From contig NC_017910.1 of NCBI RefSeq assembly GCF_000262305.1, forward strand, positions 2,790,001-2,854,000: a DNA stretch of 64,000 nt, given 5' to 3'. Origin of the DNA: Shimwellia blattae DSM 4481 = NBRC 105725 (GTDB lineage: Bacteria > Pseudomonadota > Gammaproteobacteria > Enterobacterales > Enterobacteriaceae). A program made the translations under genes and the position numbers. The notes beneath the pieces were generated by a model that saw only the letters and a program-made list of their open reading frames with translations, was not told the DNA's origin and ran no database searches. Below, one piece after another: positions 34,575 to 45,015 of the stretch; position 1 is the stretch's first letter, and each line of letters opens with the position of its first letter.

Positions 34575-34636
34575 GGTGTTCTGGCGGCTGACTGTTATTT
34601 TCGCTGCGCTCAGTTTAAATAAAAATGAGGTAAGCA

Positions 34637-37600
34637 ATGGACGTCAGTCGCAGACAGTTTTTTAAAATCTGCGCCGGCGGAATGGCAGGTACAACAGTGG
34701 CGGCCCTCGGTTTCGCACCGAAGACAGCACTGGCCGAGGTGAGAGAATACAAATTACTGCGGTCCAGAGAGACCCGTAACACCTGTACCTATTGTTCCGT
34801 GGGCTGTGGACTACTGATTTACAGCATGGGAGACGGCGCTAAAAATGCCCGCTCCGCTATCACCCACATTGAAGGGGATCCCGACCATCCGGTAAGCCGC
34901 GGCGCCCTGTGCCCGAAAGGGGCCGGGCTGCTGGATTATGTTCACAGCGAAAACCGCCTGCGCTACCCGGAATACCGCGCCCCGGGCTCCGATAAATGGC
35001 AGCGCATCAGCTGGGAAGAAGCCAGCACCCGCATCGCCCGCCTGATGAAACAGGATCGCGACAGCAACTTTATTGAAAAAGACAGCCAGGGCACCACGGT
35101 GAACCGCTGGCTCTCAACCGGTATGCTGTGCGCCTCAGCAGCCAGCAATGAAACCGGCCTGCTGACCCACAAATTTGCCCGCTCACTGGGCATGCTGGCG
35201 GTAGATAACCAGGCACGCGTCTGACACGGCCCAACGGTAGCAAGTCTTGCTCCAACATTTGGCCGCGGCGCCATGACCAACCACTGGGTTGATATCAAAA
35301 ACGCCAATGTCGTCGTTGTGATGGGCGGTAACGCCGCCGAAGCGCACCCGGTCGGGTTCCGCTGGGCGATGGAAGCCAAAAACAATAACGATGCCACGCT
35401 TATCGTGGTAGACCCGCGCTTTACCCGTACCGCATCGGTGGCCGACATTTATGCCCCGATCCGCTCCGGTACTGATATTACCTTCCTCTCCGGGGTGATT
35501 CTGTATCTGATCAACAATCAGAAAATCAACGCGGAATACGTTAAGAACTACACCAACGCCAGCCTGCTGGTGCGCGACGACTTCAGCTTTGAAGATGGCC
35601 TGTTCAGCGGCTATGACGCAGAGAACCGGCGCTACGACAAAACCAGCTGGAACTATCAGTTCGGCAGCGACGGCTACGCCCTGCGCGACGATACCCTGCA
35701 ACACCCGCGCTGCGTATGGAACCTGCTGAAACAGCACGTTTCCCGCTACACGCCGGACATTGTCGAAAAGATCTGCGGTACTCCGCAAAAAGACTTCCTT
35801 AAAATCTGTGAGGTGCTGGCCTCCACCAGCGCGGCAAATCGCACCACCAGCTTCCTGTATGCTCTGGGCTGGACCCAGCACAGTGTCGGCTCGCAGAATA
35901 TCCGCACCATGGCGATGATCCAGCTGCTGCTGGGGAATATGGGCATGGCAGGCGGCGGCGTAAACGCCCTGCGCGGCCACTCCAACATTCAGGGGCTGAC
36001 CGATCTGGGGCTGCTTTCTACCAGCCTGCCGGGCTATTTAACCCTGCCTTCCGATCAGCAGACCACGCTGGAGAGCTACCTGGCCGCCAATACCCCGAAA
36101 GCGACCCTGCCAGGCCAGGTCAACTACTGGGGCAATTACCCGAAATTCTTCGTCAGCCTGATGAAAGCCTTCTACGGTGACAAAGCCACCCGGGAAAACC
36201 AGTGGGGCTTCGACTGGCTGCCGAAGTGGGATCAGTCTTACGATACCCTGCGCTACTTTGACATGATGGGTAAAGGCCAGGTGAACGGCTATATCTGCCA
36301 GGGCTTTAACCCGGTGGCCTCCTTCCCGGACAAAAACAAAGTGGTCGCCACCCTGAGTAAGCTCAAATACCTGGTGGTTATCGACCCGCTGGTTACCGAG
36401 ACCAGTAACTTCTGGCAGAACCACGGCGAGATGAACGATGTGGACCCGGCAGCCATTCAGACCGAGGTCTTCCGCCTGCCGTCCACCTGTTTTGCTGAAG
36501 AAGACGGCTCGATAGTCAACTCCGGGCGCTGGCTACAGTGGCACTGGAAAGCGGCCAACGCACCGGGCGAAGCCCTGAACGACGGCGCTATCCTTGCCAG
36601 CATCTACCACAAGATGCGCGATCTGTACCGCACCGAAGGCGGCACAGGGGCAGAGCCATTACTGAGCATGCGCTGGGACTACCACCTGCCGGACAGCCCG
36701 GAATCTGAAGAAGTGGCCCGGGAAAGTAACGGCTACGCGCTGGAAGATATCGTTGATGCCAGCGGCGCGCTGGTGGTGAAAAAAGGCCAGCAGCTTGACT
36801 CATTCGCCCAGCTGCGCGACGACGGTACTACCGCCTCTGCCTGCTGGATCTGGGCCGGAAGCTGGACCGAAAAAGGCAACCAGATGGCCAACCGCGACAA
36901 CAGCGATCCCTCTGGCCTTGGCAATACCCTGGGCTGGGCCTGGGCATGGCCGATGAACCGCCGCGTTCTGTATAACCGCGCCTCCGCAGACGTTGCCGGT
37001 AACCCCTGGGATCCTGAGCGTATGCTTATCCGCTGGAACGGCAGCAAATGGGTGGGTAACGATATTCCGGACTACAGCACCGCCGCGCCGGGCACCGGTG
37101 TTAACCCGTTCATCATGCAGCCGGAAGGGATGGGCCGCCTGTTTGCCATCAATAAAATGGCGGAAGGCCCGTTCCCGGAACATTATGAGCCGTTCGAAAC
37201 CCCGGTCGGCACGAACCTGCTGCACCCGAACGTTATCTCTAACCCGGCGGCGCGCCTGTTTGCTGAAGACGCAAAACGCCTGGGTAAAGCCGATGAGTTC
37301 CCCTATGTGGGCACCACCTACCGCCTGACGGAGCACTTCCATACCTGGACCAAAAACGCGCTGCTTAACGCCATCGCCCAGCCGGAACAGTTTGTGGAGA
37401 TCAGCGAAGCGCTGGCGAAAATCAAAGGCATTGCCAGTGGTGATAAGGTGCGGGTCAGCAGCAAACGCGGCTTTATCCGCGCCGTTGCGGTGGTTACCCG
37501 CCGCCTGCAACCCCTGAACGTGAACGGCAAAACGGTGGAAACCATCGGCCTGCCGCTGCACTGGGGCTTTGAAGGGGTAGCGCAAAAAGGCTATCTGGTG

Positions 37601-37684
37601 AACACCCTCACCCCGGGCGTCGGCGACGCCAACTCGCAAACGCCAGAGTACAAGGCGTTCCTCGTTAATCTGGAAAAGGCGTAA
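34637..37684 (+). CDS. fdnG: Formate dehydrogenase-N alpha subunit FdnG, selenoprotein
   Basis: 1015 residues when the in-frame TGA at 35222-35224 is read as selenocysteine 196 (NQARV-U-HGPTVASLAP). Tat signal SRRQFFK at residues 4-10; [4Fe-4S] ligands C50, C53, C57 and C92; molybdopterin (bis-MGD) domains after that. It oxidises formate in the periplasm and passes electrons to FdnH. The sequence matches E. coli FdnG more closely than FdoG. The SD is GAGGTAAG. Confidence 0.97.
35222..35256 (+). promoter_or_regulatory. SECIS element of fdnG
   Basis: The UGA is followed by a hairpin with upper stem AGCAA (35239-35243) / TTGCT (35247-35251), a GTC loop and a bulged T at 35238 above a G-C pair doublet. 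This matches the SelB-binding form of fdhF and fdnG: bulged U and G-U in the loop at a fixed distance from UGA. Confidence 0.8.
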
Positions 37685-37696
37685 GGAGCATAATAT

Positions 37697-38584
37697 ATGT
37701 CCATGCAATCTCAAGACATTATCAAGCGTTCCGCCACCAACCGGTTTACGCCTCCGGCCCAGGCACGGGACCATCAGCAAGAGGTCTCCAAGCTGATTGA
37801 TGTCTCCAGCTGTATTGGCTGCAAAGCCTGCCAGGTGGCCTGCTCCGAGTGGAACGACATCCGGGACGAGGTGGGCCACTGTGCGGGGGTGTACGATAAC
37901 CCCGCCGATCTCAGCGCCAAAACCTGGACCCTGATGCGCTTTTCGGAAACCACCGAAAACGGCAAGCTGGAATGGCTTATCCGCAAAGACGGCTGCATGC
38001 ACTGTGAAGATCCGGGCTGCCTGAAGGCATGCCCGTCTGCCGGGGCGATTGTGCAGTACGTGAACGGTATTGTGGATTTCAAATCAGAGCACTGTATTGG
38101 CTGCGGGTACTGCATTGCCGGTTGCCCGTTCAATATTCCGCGCCTGAACCCGCACGACAACCGGGTCTATAAATGCACCCTGTGCGTTGACCGGGTGGCC
38201 GTGGGCCAGGAGCCTGCCTGTGTGAAAACCTGCCCGACCGGTGCCATTCATTTCGGCACCCGGACAGAGATGATTGAACTGGCAGAGCAGCGAGTGGAGA
38301 AACTGCGCCAGCGCGGCTATCCCAATGCGGGCCTCTACAACCCGCAGGGGGTGGGCGGCACCCACGTGATGTATGTCCTGCACCATGCGGATCAACCGCA
38401 GCTCTACCACAATCTGCCCAAAGATCCGCAAATAGATGTACCGGTCAATCTGTGGAAAGGCATTCTCAAACCTCTGTCTGCCGCGGGCTTTATTGCCACC
38501 TTCGCCGGTTTGATCTTCCACTACATCGGAGTGGGGCCAAACAAAGAAGTCGATGATGACAATGAGGAGGAGCACCATGACTAA
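37697..38584 (+). CDS. fdnH: Formate dehydrogenase-N iron-sulfur subunit FdnH
   Basis: 295 residues with four [4Fe-4S] cysteine groups (CIGCKACQVAC, CMHCEDPGCLKAC, CIGCGYCIAGC, CTLC with CVKTC) and one C-terminal membrane helix (LSAAGFIATFAGLIFHYIG). It relays electrons from FdnG to the cytochrome FdnI. It overlaps fdnI by eight bases. Confidence 0.97.
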   Translation: MSMQSQDIIKRSATNRFTPPAQARDHQQEVSKLIDVSSCIGCKACQVACSEWNDIRDEVGHCAGVYDNPADLSAKTWTLMRFSETTENGKLEWLIRKDGCMHCEDPGCLKACPSAGAIVQYVNGIVDFKSEHCIGCGYCIAGCPFNIPRLNPHDNRVYKCTLCVDRVAVGQEPACVKTCPTGAIHFGTRTEMIELAEQRVEKLRQRGYPNAGLYNPQGVGGTHVMYVLHHADQPQLYHNLPKDPQIDVPVNLWKGILKPLSAAGFIATFAGLIFHYIGVGPNKEVDDDNEEEHHD

Positions 38585-39221
38585 GCAGAGCAAAATGATT
38601 GTCCGCACGCGGTTTATCGACCGGGCCTGCCACTGGACGGTGGTTATCTGCTTCTTCCTGGTGTCGCTGTCCGGGATTGCGTTATTTTTCCCGACCCTGC
38701 AGTGGCTGACGGAAACCTTCGGTACACCGCAAATGGGCCGCATTCTGCACCCGTTCTTCGGGGTGCTGATCTTCATTGCCCTGATGTTTATGTTTTTCCG
38801 CTTCGTAAAACACAACATCCCGGACAAAGAAGATTTGCCGTGGCTTAAGGGCATTGTGGAAGTGCTCAAGGGCAACGAGCACAAGGTGGCCCGGGTCGGG
38901 AAGTACAACGCCGGACAAAAAATGATGTTCTGGAGCATCATGAGCATGATCTTCGTGCTGCTGGTGACCGGCATTATTATCTGGCGCCCGTACTTCGCCC
39001 CGATGTTCCCCATCAAACTGGTGCGCTGGTGCCTGCTGCTGCACGCCACTGCGGCTATCGTGCTTATCCACGCCATACTTATCCATATGTATATGGCGTT
39101 CTGGGTTAAAGGGTCGATTACCGGCATGATTGAAGGCAAAGTCAGCCGTCGCTGGGCGAAGAAACACCACCCGCGCTGGTATGAAGAGGTCGAAGCCAGA
39201 GAACGTCAGCAACAAAAATAA
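38577..39221 (+). CDS. fdnI: Formate dehydrogenase-N cytochrome b556 subunit FdnI
   Basis: 214 residues from ATG 38577, with GAGGAG just upstream; the frame is open eight codons further but E. coli FdnI begins at the matching point (KSKMIVRTKFID). Four membrane helices with haem-binding histidines (RACHWTVV, LLHATAAIVLIHAILIHMY). It reduces menaquinone. Confidence 0.96.
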   Translation: MTKQSKMIVRTRFIDRACHWTVVICFFLVSLSGIALFFPTLQWLTETFGTPQMGRILHPFFGVLIFIALMFMFFRFVKHNIPDKEDLPWLKGIVEVLKGNEHKVARVGKYNAGQKMMFWSIMSMIFVLLVTGIIIWRPYFAPMFPIKLVRWCLLLHATAAIVLIHAILIHMYMAFWVKGSITGMIEGKVSRRWAKKHHPRWYEEVEARERQQQK

Positions 39222-39243
39222 CCGGGCCTGGTGCCCTTCCCTC

Positions 39244-39273
39244 CAGGCAGCCTGAACAGGCTGCCTGTTTTTT
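39244..39273 (+). terminator. Terminator of fdnGHI
   Basis: CAGGCAGCCT-GAAC-AGGCTGCCTG, a ten-base perfect stem followed by TTTTTT. Confidence 0.92.
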
Positions 39274-39370
39274 ATCCACGCAGGCAGCCCTTCCCCCGCG
39301 ACCACACTTTCCGGATTTGCACATTGCCCCGTCATTCCGGACAATAGAATTTTAACCAGAGATTAACACT

Positions 39371-39625
39371 ATGGTCCGCCACCCGCTTGAAACCCTGGTC
39401 AGCGCAGGGGGTATATTATTACTGGCGCTGCTCTCCTGCCTGCTGCTTCCCGCCCCGGCCTTCAGCCTGCAGATGGCCCACTGGCTGATGGCAACGTTCC
39501 ACCTCCAGGATCTGAACCAGCTCTATACCCTGGTCTTCTGCCTGTGGTTTCTGCTGCTTGGCGCTGTGGAATATGTTGTGATCCGTTTTATCTGGCGGCG
39601 CTGGTTCAGCACCGCACAGCCCTGA
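39371..39625 (+). CDS. Small inner-membrane protein, unknown function
   Basis: 84 residues with two clear hydrophobic helices (about 10-32 and 53-75) and a basic C-terminus (RFIWRRWF). It resembles a small enterobacterial inner-membrane family (DUF1158-like, from memory). It stands alone after the fdn terminator. A nine-base perfect hairpin (CGTGTCGCG / CGCGACACG, 39644-39664) follows it without a T-run. Confidence 0.7.
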   Translation: MVRHPLETLVSAGGILLLALLSCLLLPAPAFSLQMAHWLMATFHLQDLNQLYTLVFCLWFLLLGAVEYVVIRFIWRRWFSTAQP

Positions 39626-40409
39626 AAGAATTCCGCTGAATATCGTGTCGCGCATCGCGACACGGACAGTGATATTTTCACGCCTGATACTCCCGCCCGG
39701 AATATTCCCTGGCGACAGAATAAATAAAATACAAACAAAAAATAACAAATAAATAAAATCAAAAAATCACTTATTGACTCTACCATGAGTTTTAATCACG
39801 TAAGAAACCATCGCGGAATCGTTAATATTTACTGCCATTACAGGCGACACAACAACCTGAACCCTGGCTACTTACATACTCCATATAATAAAAACAAGTA
39901 AATATATCTCCTATATCCACCGGTATGTTTTTGATTTGTTTTTCGGTGGTTAACGAAAACAACACGCCAGAATCCGCCGCACACCACCGCCGCCACCTAC
40001 CACATAACGCAATGATTTATAATCATAAAATAATGATTATTAAGTTAAAAACCAAAGAAAGCCCGCCATGCAATAGATTCCATAAACAATCACACTCATA
40101 TTAAAGTGCGTTACTATTTCCACGATAATTTTAAATCACCCGATACCTATACAGATTTAAAATTATTTCTTTACATAATATTAACCATTAAATCTGATTA
40201 ATTTTATTCTGTTGCTTTATGTGAGTTATGTCACGGCGGAAAGGGAACTTTATATTGATCCCGAAAAGGTTATTGGTAGTATTCAGGCATCGGATAAAAA
40301 CCAGCACCGATATCATCGACAATGGCGACAATAAATAACAGCCAGTCTTAAATATCAATAACTATAAGCAGAGTGTTATTCCTGCTCTGGATTAATTACG
40401 GGTAATCGA
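39626..40409. other. Long AT-rich spacer upstream of the porin
   Basis: 784 bases without a convincing gene, clearly poorer in GC than the flanks. It contains the hairpin after the small membrane protein, a CRP-like site (40220-40235) and TATATT at 40251-40256 as a possible -10, implying a porin leader of about 145 bases. No micF-like RNA was recognised. Confidence 0.5.
40220..40235. promoter_or_regulatory. CRP-like site upstream of the porin
   Basis: TGTGA-GTTATG-TCACG matches nine of ten conserved CRP positions. It ends 16 bases before a TATATT -10 candidate. CRP or a related factor probably activates this porin. Confidence 0.55.
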
Positions 40410-41495
40410 ATGAAATATAATAAATTGGCAGTGGTTGTTTCATCCCTCCTGTTAGTCTCTGCGGGCATTCATGCGGCAGAAATTTATAATAAAGACGGCA
40501 ACAAACTGGACCTGTACGGTAAGGTTGATGCGCGCCATCAGTTCTCTGATGACAAGGGCGCAGACGGCGACCAGACCTACGTGCGTCTGGGTTTCCGCGG
40601 TGAAACCCAGATCAACGACCTGCTGACCGGCTATGGGCAGTGGGAATACAACATGCAGGCGAACAACACCGAAGACAGCGGCAACCAGGCCTGGACCCGT
40701 CTGGCATTCGCCGGTCTGCGCGCTGGCGACTACGGCTCTGCCGACTTTGGCCGTAACTACGGCGTTAACTACGACATCGAAGCCTGGACCGATTTACTGC
40801 CGGTCTTCGGCGGTGACTCCTACACCCGCACCGACAACTTTATGCTGGGCCGTGGCAACAGCATGGCCACCTACCGCAACAACGGTTTCTTTGGACTGGT
40901 TGACGGCCTGAACATCGCCCTGCAGTACCAGGCGAAAAACGAAGAGCGCAGTCTCAACAAAGAAAACGGCGACGGCTTTGGTGTTTCCACCACCTATGAA
41001 TTCGACGGCTTCGCCATCGGTGGTTCTTATGCGAACTCCAACCGCAGCACCTTGCAGAAAAAAACCGAGAATTATGACGTGGGCGACCGTGCGGAAGCCT
41101 GGAACGTGGGTATGAAATACGACGCCAACAATATCTACCTGGCGGCCACCTACGCGGAAACCCGCAATATGACCGCCTACAGCAACGGCAACACCACCGG
41201 TACTGGCCCGACAACCAGCATCGCCAATAAAACCCAGAACATCGAAATGGTGGCTCAGTACCAGTTTGACTTCGGCCTGCGCCCGTCTGTGGCTTACCTG
41301 CAGTCCAAAGGCAAGCACCTGAACACCGCCAGGAGCAGCGAAGACCTGGTGAAATACATTGAGGTGGGCAGCAGCTACTACTTCAACAAAAACCTCGCCA
41401 CCTATGTTGATTACAAAATCAACCTGCTGGACAAAAACGACCTCGGCATCAAAACTGACAACGTTGTCGGTGCCGGTATCGTTTACCAGTTCTGA
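40410..41495 (+). CDS. General porin, OmpC/OmpF/OmpN family
   Basis: 361-residue 16-stranded trimeric porin with a 22-residue signal peptide before AEIYNKDGNKLDLYGK and the C-terminal signature GAGIVYQF. It is nearest to OmpN/NmpC-type porins by eye (YDIEAWTDLLP, DNFMLGR). The loop L3 motif normally written PEFGGD reads PVFGGD: GTC at 40803-40805 gives Val132 (mature V110) in place of the acidic constriction residue. Which orthologue it is cannot be settled by eye. Confidence 0.93.
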   Translation: MKYNKLAVVVSSLLLVSAGIHAAEIYNKDGNKLDLYGKVDARHQFSDDKGADGDQTYVRLGFRGETQINDLLTGYGQWEYNMQANNTEDSGNQAWTRLAFAGLRAGDYGSADFGRNYGVNYDIEAWTDLLPVFGGDSYTRTDNFMLGRGNSMATYRNNGFFGLVDGLNIALQYQAKNEERSLNKENGDGFGVSTTYEFDGFAIGGSYANSNRSTLQKKTENYDVGDRAEAWNVGMKYDANNIYLAATYAETRNMTAYSNGNTTGTGPTTSIANKTQNIEMVAQYQFDFGLRPSVAYLQSKGKHLNTARSSEDLVKYIEVGSSYYFNKNLATYVDYKINLLDKNDLGIKTDNVVGAGIVYQF

Positions 41496-41530
41496 TGCAC
41501 CCGCGTAACGGTTAACCCGGGTTCATATAG

Positions 41531-41564
41531 CCCCCGCTCCGGCCTTCCGGACGGGGGTTTTGCT
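41531..41564. terminator. Terminator between the porin and tauD
   Basis: CCCCCG / CGGGGG outer stem with inner CCGG / CCGG, loop CCTT, then TTTTGCTTT. It serves the porin and may also limit tauD transcripts from the other side. Confidence 0.8.
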
Positions 41565-42428
41565 TTAACTGCCGGTACGTACTCCCCGGTAGACGGGTTT
41601 ATCACCCAGCACGGTTGCCCGGTGCATCACCCGCCGCCCCGGCAGATAGCCCGCATTAGCATAATGCTGGGTGACCCGGTTGTCCCAGATAGCCACATCC
41701 CCCGGCTGCCAGCGCCAGCGCACCTGAAACTCCGGGCGGGTAATATGGGCAAACAGAAACCCCAGCAGCGCCTCGCTCTCTTTCGGGTTTCCCCCCACAA
41801 GCCGGGTGGTAAAGCCCTCATTCACAAACAGCGCCTCCCGGCCGCTTATCGGGTGGGTACGCACCGCCGGATGCCGCACCGGAGGGTGATCGCTGACCGC
41901 CTGGCGCCAGCGCTGGTGCGCCTGCTCAGTGTGGCTAAATTTATACTCCGGGAAGGATTTTCTGACGTCATGCTCCCCCTGTAACCCGCGCAGCAGGGTT
42001 TTCAGCCCCTCAGACAGTGCCTCCCAGGCGGCAATGCCGCTGCTCCACAGGGTGTCTCCGCCGCTGTCGGGGAGCTGCCTGGCCGCCAGCAGCGCCACTG
42101 CGGGCGGCGTCTCAATAAAGGTGACATCCGTATGCCAGTTGTCGTTATCCGGCAGATTATCCTCATGGGTATCAAGGACGATAATCTCCTCCACCCCCGG
42201 GGCATGCGGGTAGAGCGGGTGAATATGCAAATCCCCGAAGCGCCGCGCCAGCGCCCGCTGTTGTTCCGGCGTAATAGCCTGGCCGCGGAAAAAAATAACC
42301 TGATGGCGCAGTAGCGCGTGATACAGCTGCTCAAACTGGTTGTCACTCAGGGCGCGGCGTAAATCCAGCCCGCTAATCAGGGCACCAATGGCCGGGCTCA
42401 GCGCCTCGATACTGATTCGTTCATTCAT
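41565..42428 (-). CDS. tauD: Taurine dioxygenase TauD
   Basis: 287-residue Fe(II)/2-oxoglutarate dioxygenase that releases sulfite from taurine. Metal ligands H99 and D101 are in WHTDVTF and the distal histidine in VTQHYANAGY; the 2-oxoglutarate arginine lies in RRVMHRATVLGD. Last gene of tauABCD, overlapping tauC by four bases. Confidence 0.96.
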   Translation of the reverse strand: MNERISIEALSPAIGALISGLDLRRALSDNQFEQLYHALLRHQVIFFRGQAITPEQQRALARRFGDLHIHPLYPHAPGVEEIIVLDTHEDNLPDNDNWHTDVTFIETPPAVALLAARQLPDSGGDTLWSSGIAAWEALSEGLKTLLRGLQGEHDVRKSFPEYKFSHTEQAHQRWRQAVSDHPPVRHPAVRTHPISGREALFVNEGFTTRLVGGNPKESEALLGFLFAHITRPEFQVRWRWQPGDVAIWDNRVTQHYANAGYLPGRRVMHRATVLGDKPVYRGVRTGS

Positions 42429-43258
42429 TGCATCTCTCCTCGCCAGGGTGTCAGACGGCGCTGTAACGCCCGCAACCCCAGCTCCAGCACAAAAGCGATT
42501 ACCGCAATCACCATAATCCCGGCCAGCACCACGTCGGTGGCCAGAAACTCACCGGCAGACTGCACCATAAACCCCAGCCCGCGGGTGGCGGCGATCAGCT
42601 CAGCCGCCACCAGAGTTGACCAGCCCACCCCCAGGCCGATACGCAGCCCGGTCAGGATCTCCGGCAGCGCCCCCGGCAGAATAACCAGCCACAGGATCTG
42701 CCAGCGGCTGGCCCCCAGCGCCTGGGCCGCACGCACCCGCACCCGGTGTGCATTTTTCACACCGGACAATGTCGCCAGCGCCACCGGCGCAAAAATAGAC
42801 AGGTAAATCAGTAATATTTTTGAGGTTTCACCAATACCAAACCAGATAACCATCAACGGCAGATAGGCCAGCGGCGGAACGGGCCGGTAAAGCTCAATCA
42901 GCGGATCCAGCACCCCGCGCACCGCCGGGCTAAGCCCCATCGCCAGCCCCACAGGAATACCGATAACCGCTGCCGCCAGCAGGGCTATCGCAATACGGGC
43001 AAGGCTTGCCGCCAGATGCTGCCATAAGGTGGCATCCATAAACCCCCGGGGACCGGCAATCTCCACAAATTTCACCACAACCTGCCCGGGCGGCGGCAAA
43101 AACAGCGGGCTAATAACACCGGCGGCGGTCACCAGCCACCACAGCGCTACCACCATCACCAGGGTTGCGGCGCTCAGCCACCCGCGCCCCGGCCTGCGCC
43201 AGCGGCGCACCACTGCCGCCCGCTGCGCGTGGCCTCTTTCCGGTAATACCACACTCAT
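42425..43258 (-). CDS. tauC: Taurine ABC permease TauC
   Basis: 277-residue inner-membrane permease of the nitrate/sulfonate/taurine type with about six helices and the EAA loop AQALGASRWQILWLVILPGALPEI. It overlaps tauB and tauD by four bases each. Confidence 0.94.
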   Translation of the reverse strand: MSVVLPERGHAQRAAVVRRWRRPGRGWLSAATLVMVVALWWLVTAAGVISPLFLPPPGQVVVKFVEIAGPRGFMDATLWQHLAASLARIAIALLAAAVIGIPVGLAMGLSPAVRGVLDPLIELYRPVPPLAYLPLMVIWFGIGETSKILLIYLSIFAPVALATLSGVKNAHRVRVRAAQALGASRWQILWLVILPGALPEILTGLRIGLGVGWSTLVAAELIAATRGLGFMVQSAGEFLATDVVLAGIMVIAVIAFVLELGLRALQRRLTPWRGEMQ

Positions 43259-44025
43259 GCGAACGCCTCCCGCTGCTCAAAGACCCGCGCCAGCACATAT
43301 TCGCGCATCGCGATAAACGCCGGATCAGACTTAATTGCCCGGCAGGGCTCACCGGCCACATAGCGCCGGCCAAAATCCAGGGTCAGCCGCTCCCGGATAC
43401 TTCCCGGCCCGGCAGAGAGCAGCACCAGATCCGTTGCCATAAACAGCGCCTCTTCAATATCGTGGGTGATCAGCAGCATCTGCTGACCACTGGTATGCCA
43501 CAGCCGCAGCAGCAGGGTCTGGATCTGCTCCCGGGTAAAGGCATCCAGCGCGCCGAGGGGCTCATCCAGCAGCAGCAATTGCGGATCTGCCGCCAGCGCC
43601 CGGGCAATACCGACCCGCTGGCGCTGGCCGCCGGACAATTGCCAGATAAACCGCTGCTGCGCACCGGCCAGCCCCACCTGACGGAGCATGGCGCAGGCTC
43701 TCTCCCGGCGGGTGCGCTTCTCTACCCCGGCCAGTTGCAGCCCCAGCGCCACATTGTCCTGCACGGTGCGCCAGGGCAGCAGACCGTCATGCTGAAAGAC
43801 CACCCCGCGCTCTGCCCCCGGGCCGGTGACCGGCTTACCGTTCAGGGAGATAACGCCAGACTCGCAGGGAATAAACCCGGCAATCAGGTTCAGTAAGGTG
43901 GTTTTACCGCTACCGGAGGGGCCAAGCACCACCAGCAGCTCCCCACGATCCAGGGTCAGATTGATGTCTTTGAGCACCGGCTTACCGTCATACCAGGCCG
44001 AAAGCTGTGAAATCTCCAGCATCAT
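43255..44025 (-). CDS. tauB: Taurine ABC ATPase TauB
   Basis: 256 residues. Walker A GPSGSGKTT near residue 36, signature LSGGQRQRVGIA, Walker B LLLDEPLGALD, and switch histidine in LLITHDIEEAL. It energises taurine uptake with TauA and TauC. Confidence 0.95.
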   Translation of the reverse strand: MMLEISQLSAWYDGKPVLKDINLTLDRGELLVVLGPSGSGKTTLLNLIAGFIPCESGVISLNGKPVTGPGAERGVVFQHDGLLPWRTVQDNVALGLQLAGVEKRTRRERACAMLRQVGLAGAQQRFIWQLSGGQRQRVGIARALAADPQLLLLDEPLGALDAFTREQIQTLLLRLWHTSGQQMLLITHDIEEALFMATDLVLLSAGPGSIRERLTLDFGRRYVAGEPCRAIKSDPAFIAMREYVLARVFEQREAFA

Positions 44026-44034
44026 CGCCTCCGT

Positions 44035-45015
44035 TTACCGGGCCGTATCCGGGATAAACCGGTCGGTAACAAACGGGCTGTAGTCTGCGGCCACATTCGC
44101 AACTTTTCCCTGGGCTTTGAGGAATGCGGCGGTGTCCGCAATCGCCTTGCTGACCGGCCCGGCAAGTTGCGCCCGCTGCTGGCTGGCATCCAGATAGGTA
44201 TTGCCTTTCACCAGTTGCGCAATGTCCGCCTCCGGTACCCCGCTCAGGCGCGCCAGCTTGCGCAGATTATCCGCCCCGGAAAGCCAGCTCTCCGGGTTAG
44301 CCAGATACGCCTGCTGGGCCTCCAGGGCGCTTTGGACAAACGCCTTCACAATTTGCGGATGCTGGCGGGCGAAATCTTTACGGACCACCCAGACATCCAG
44401 GGTCGGTGCCCCCCACGCCCCCACCTGGCCGGAATCCGTCAGGACGGTGCCGCTTTTTTCCAGCTCACTGACCGCAGGTGCCCACACATAAGCACCATCA
44501 ATATCGCCCCGTTGCCAGGCGGCAATGATCGCGGCGGGCTGAAGATTCACAATCTGCACCTGGTCCGGGGCGATCCCCCAGTGTTTCAGGGCCGCCAGCA
44601 GGCTGTAATGGGTGGTGGAGATAAACGGCACGGCGATGCGCTTACCGACCAGATCCTGCGGCGTGGTGATATTTTTCTTCACCACCAGCGCTTCTGAGCG
44701 GCCCAGTTGAGAGGCCAGCAAAAAAACCTCGATCGGCACCTGCTGGCTGGCGGCCACCGCCAGCGGGCTGGAGCCGATATTGCCTATCTGCACGTCGCCG
44801 GAGGCCAGCGCCCGGACAACACCTGCCCCGCTGTCAAACTTGCGCCAGTCAACCCGGGCACCGCTCAGGCGGGCAAAGGTGTTATCTGCCTGGGCAACTT
44901 TGGCCGGTTCAGCAGACGTCTGGTAGGCCACGGTAACCGTCTCGGCCCGGGCCTGGGACATGACCAGCCCCAGCAGGGCCAGCAGCGTGGTGGTGATTGC
45001 GGTGATTCTTGCCAT
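44035..45015 (-). CDS. tauA: Taurine-binding periplasmic protein TauA
   Basis: 326 residues with a signal peptide ending near SQARA. The mature part follows E. coli TauA closely (TVAYQTSAEPAKVAQADNTF, VPFISTTHYSLLAALKHWGI, WQRGDIDGAYVWAPAV). First gene of the sulfate-starvation operon tauABCD; CysB/Cbl control is known in E. coli but I did not locate their sites. Confidence 0.96.
   Translation of the reverse strand: MARITAITTTLLALLGLVMSQARAETVTVAYQTSAEPAKVAQADNTFARLSGARVDWRKFDSGAGVVRALASGDVQIGNIGSSPLAVAASQQVPIEVFLLASQLGRSEALVVKKNITTPQDLVGKRIAVPFISTTHYSLLAALKHWGIAPDQVQIVNLQPAAIIAAWQRGDIDGAYVWAPAVSELEKSGTVLTDSGQVGAWGAPTLDVWVVRKDFARQHPQIVKAFVQSALEAQQAYLANPESWLSGADNLRKLARLSGVPEADIAQLVKGNTYLDASQQRAQLAGPVSKAIADTAAFLKAQGKVANVAADYSPFVTDRFIPDTAR

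Noticed and set aside
35222..35224. In-frame stop suggesting fdnG is a pseudogene
   Set aside because: The codon sits exactly at the selenocysteine position of FdnG, the downstream frame continues without change for 819 codons, and a SECIS hairpin follows.
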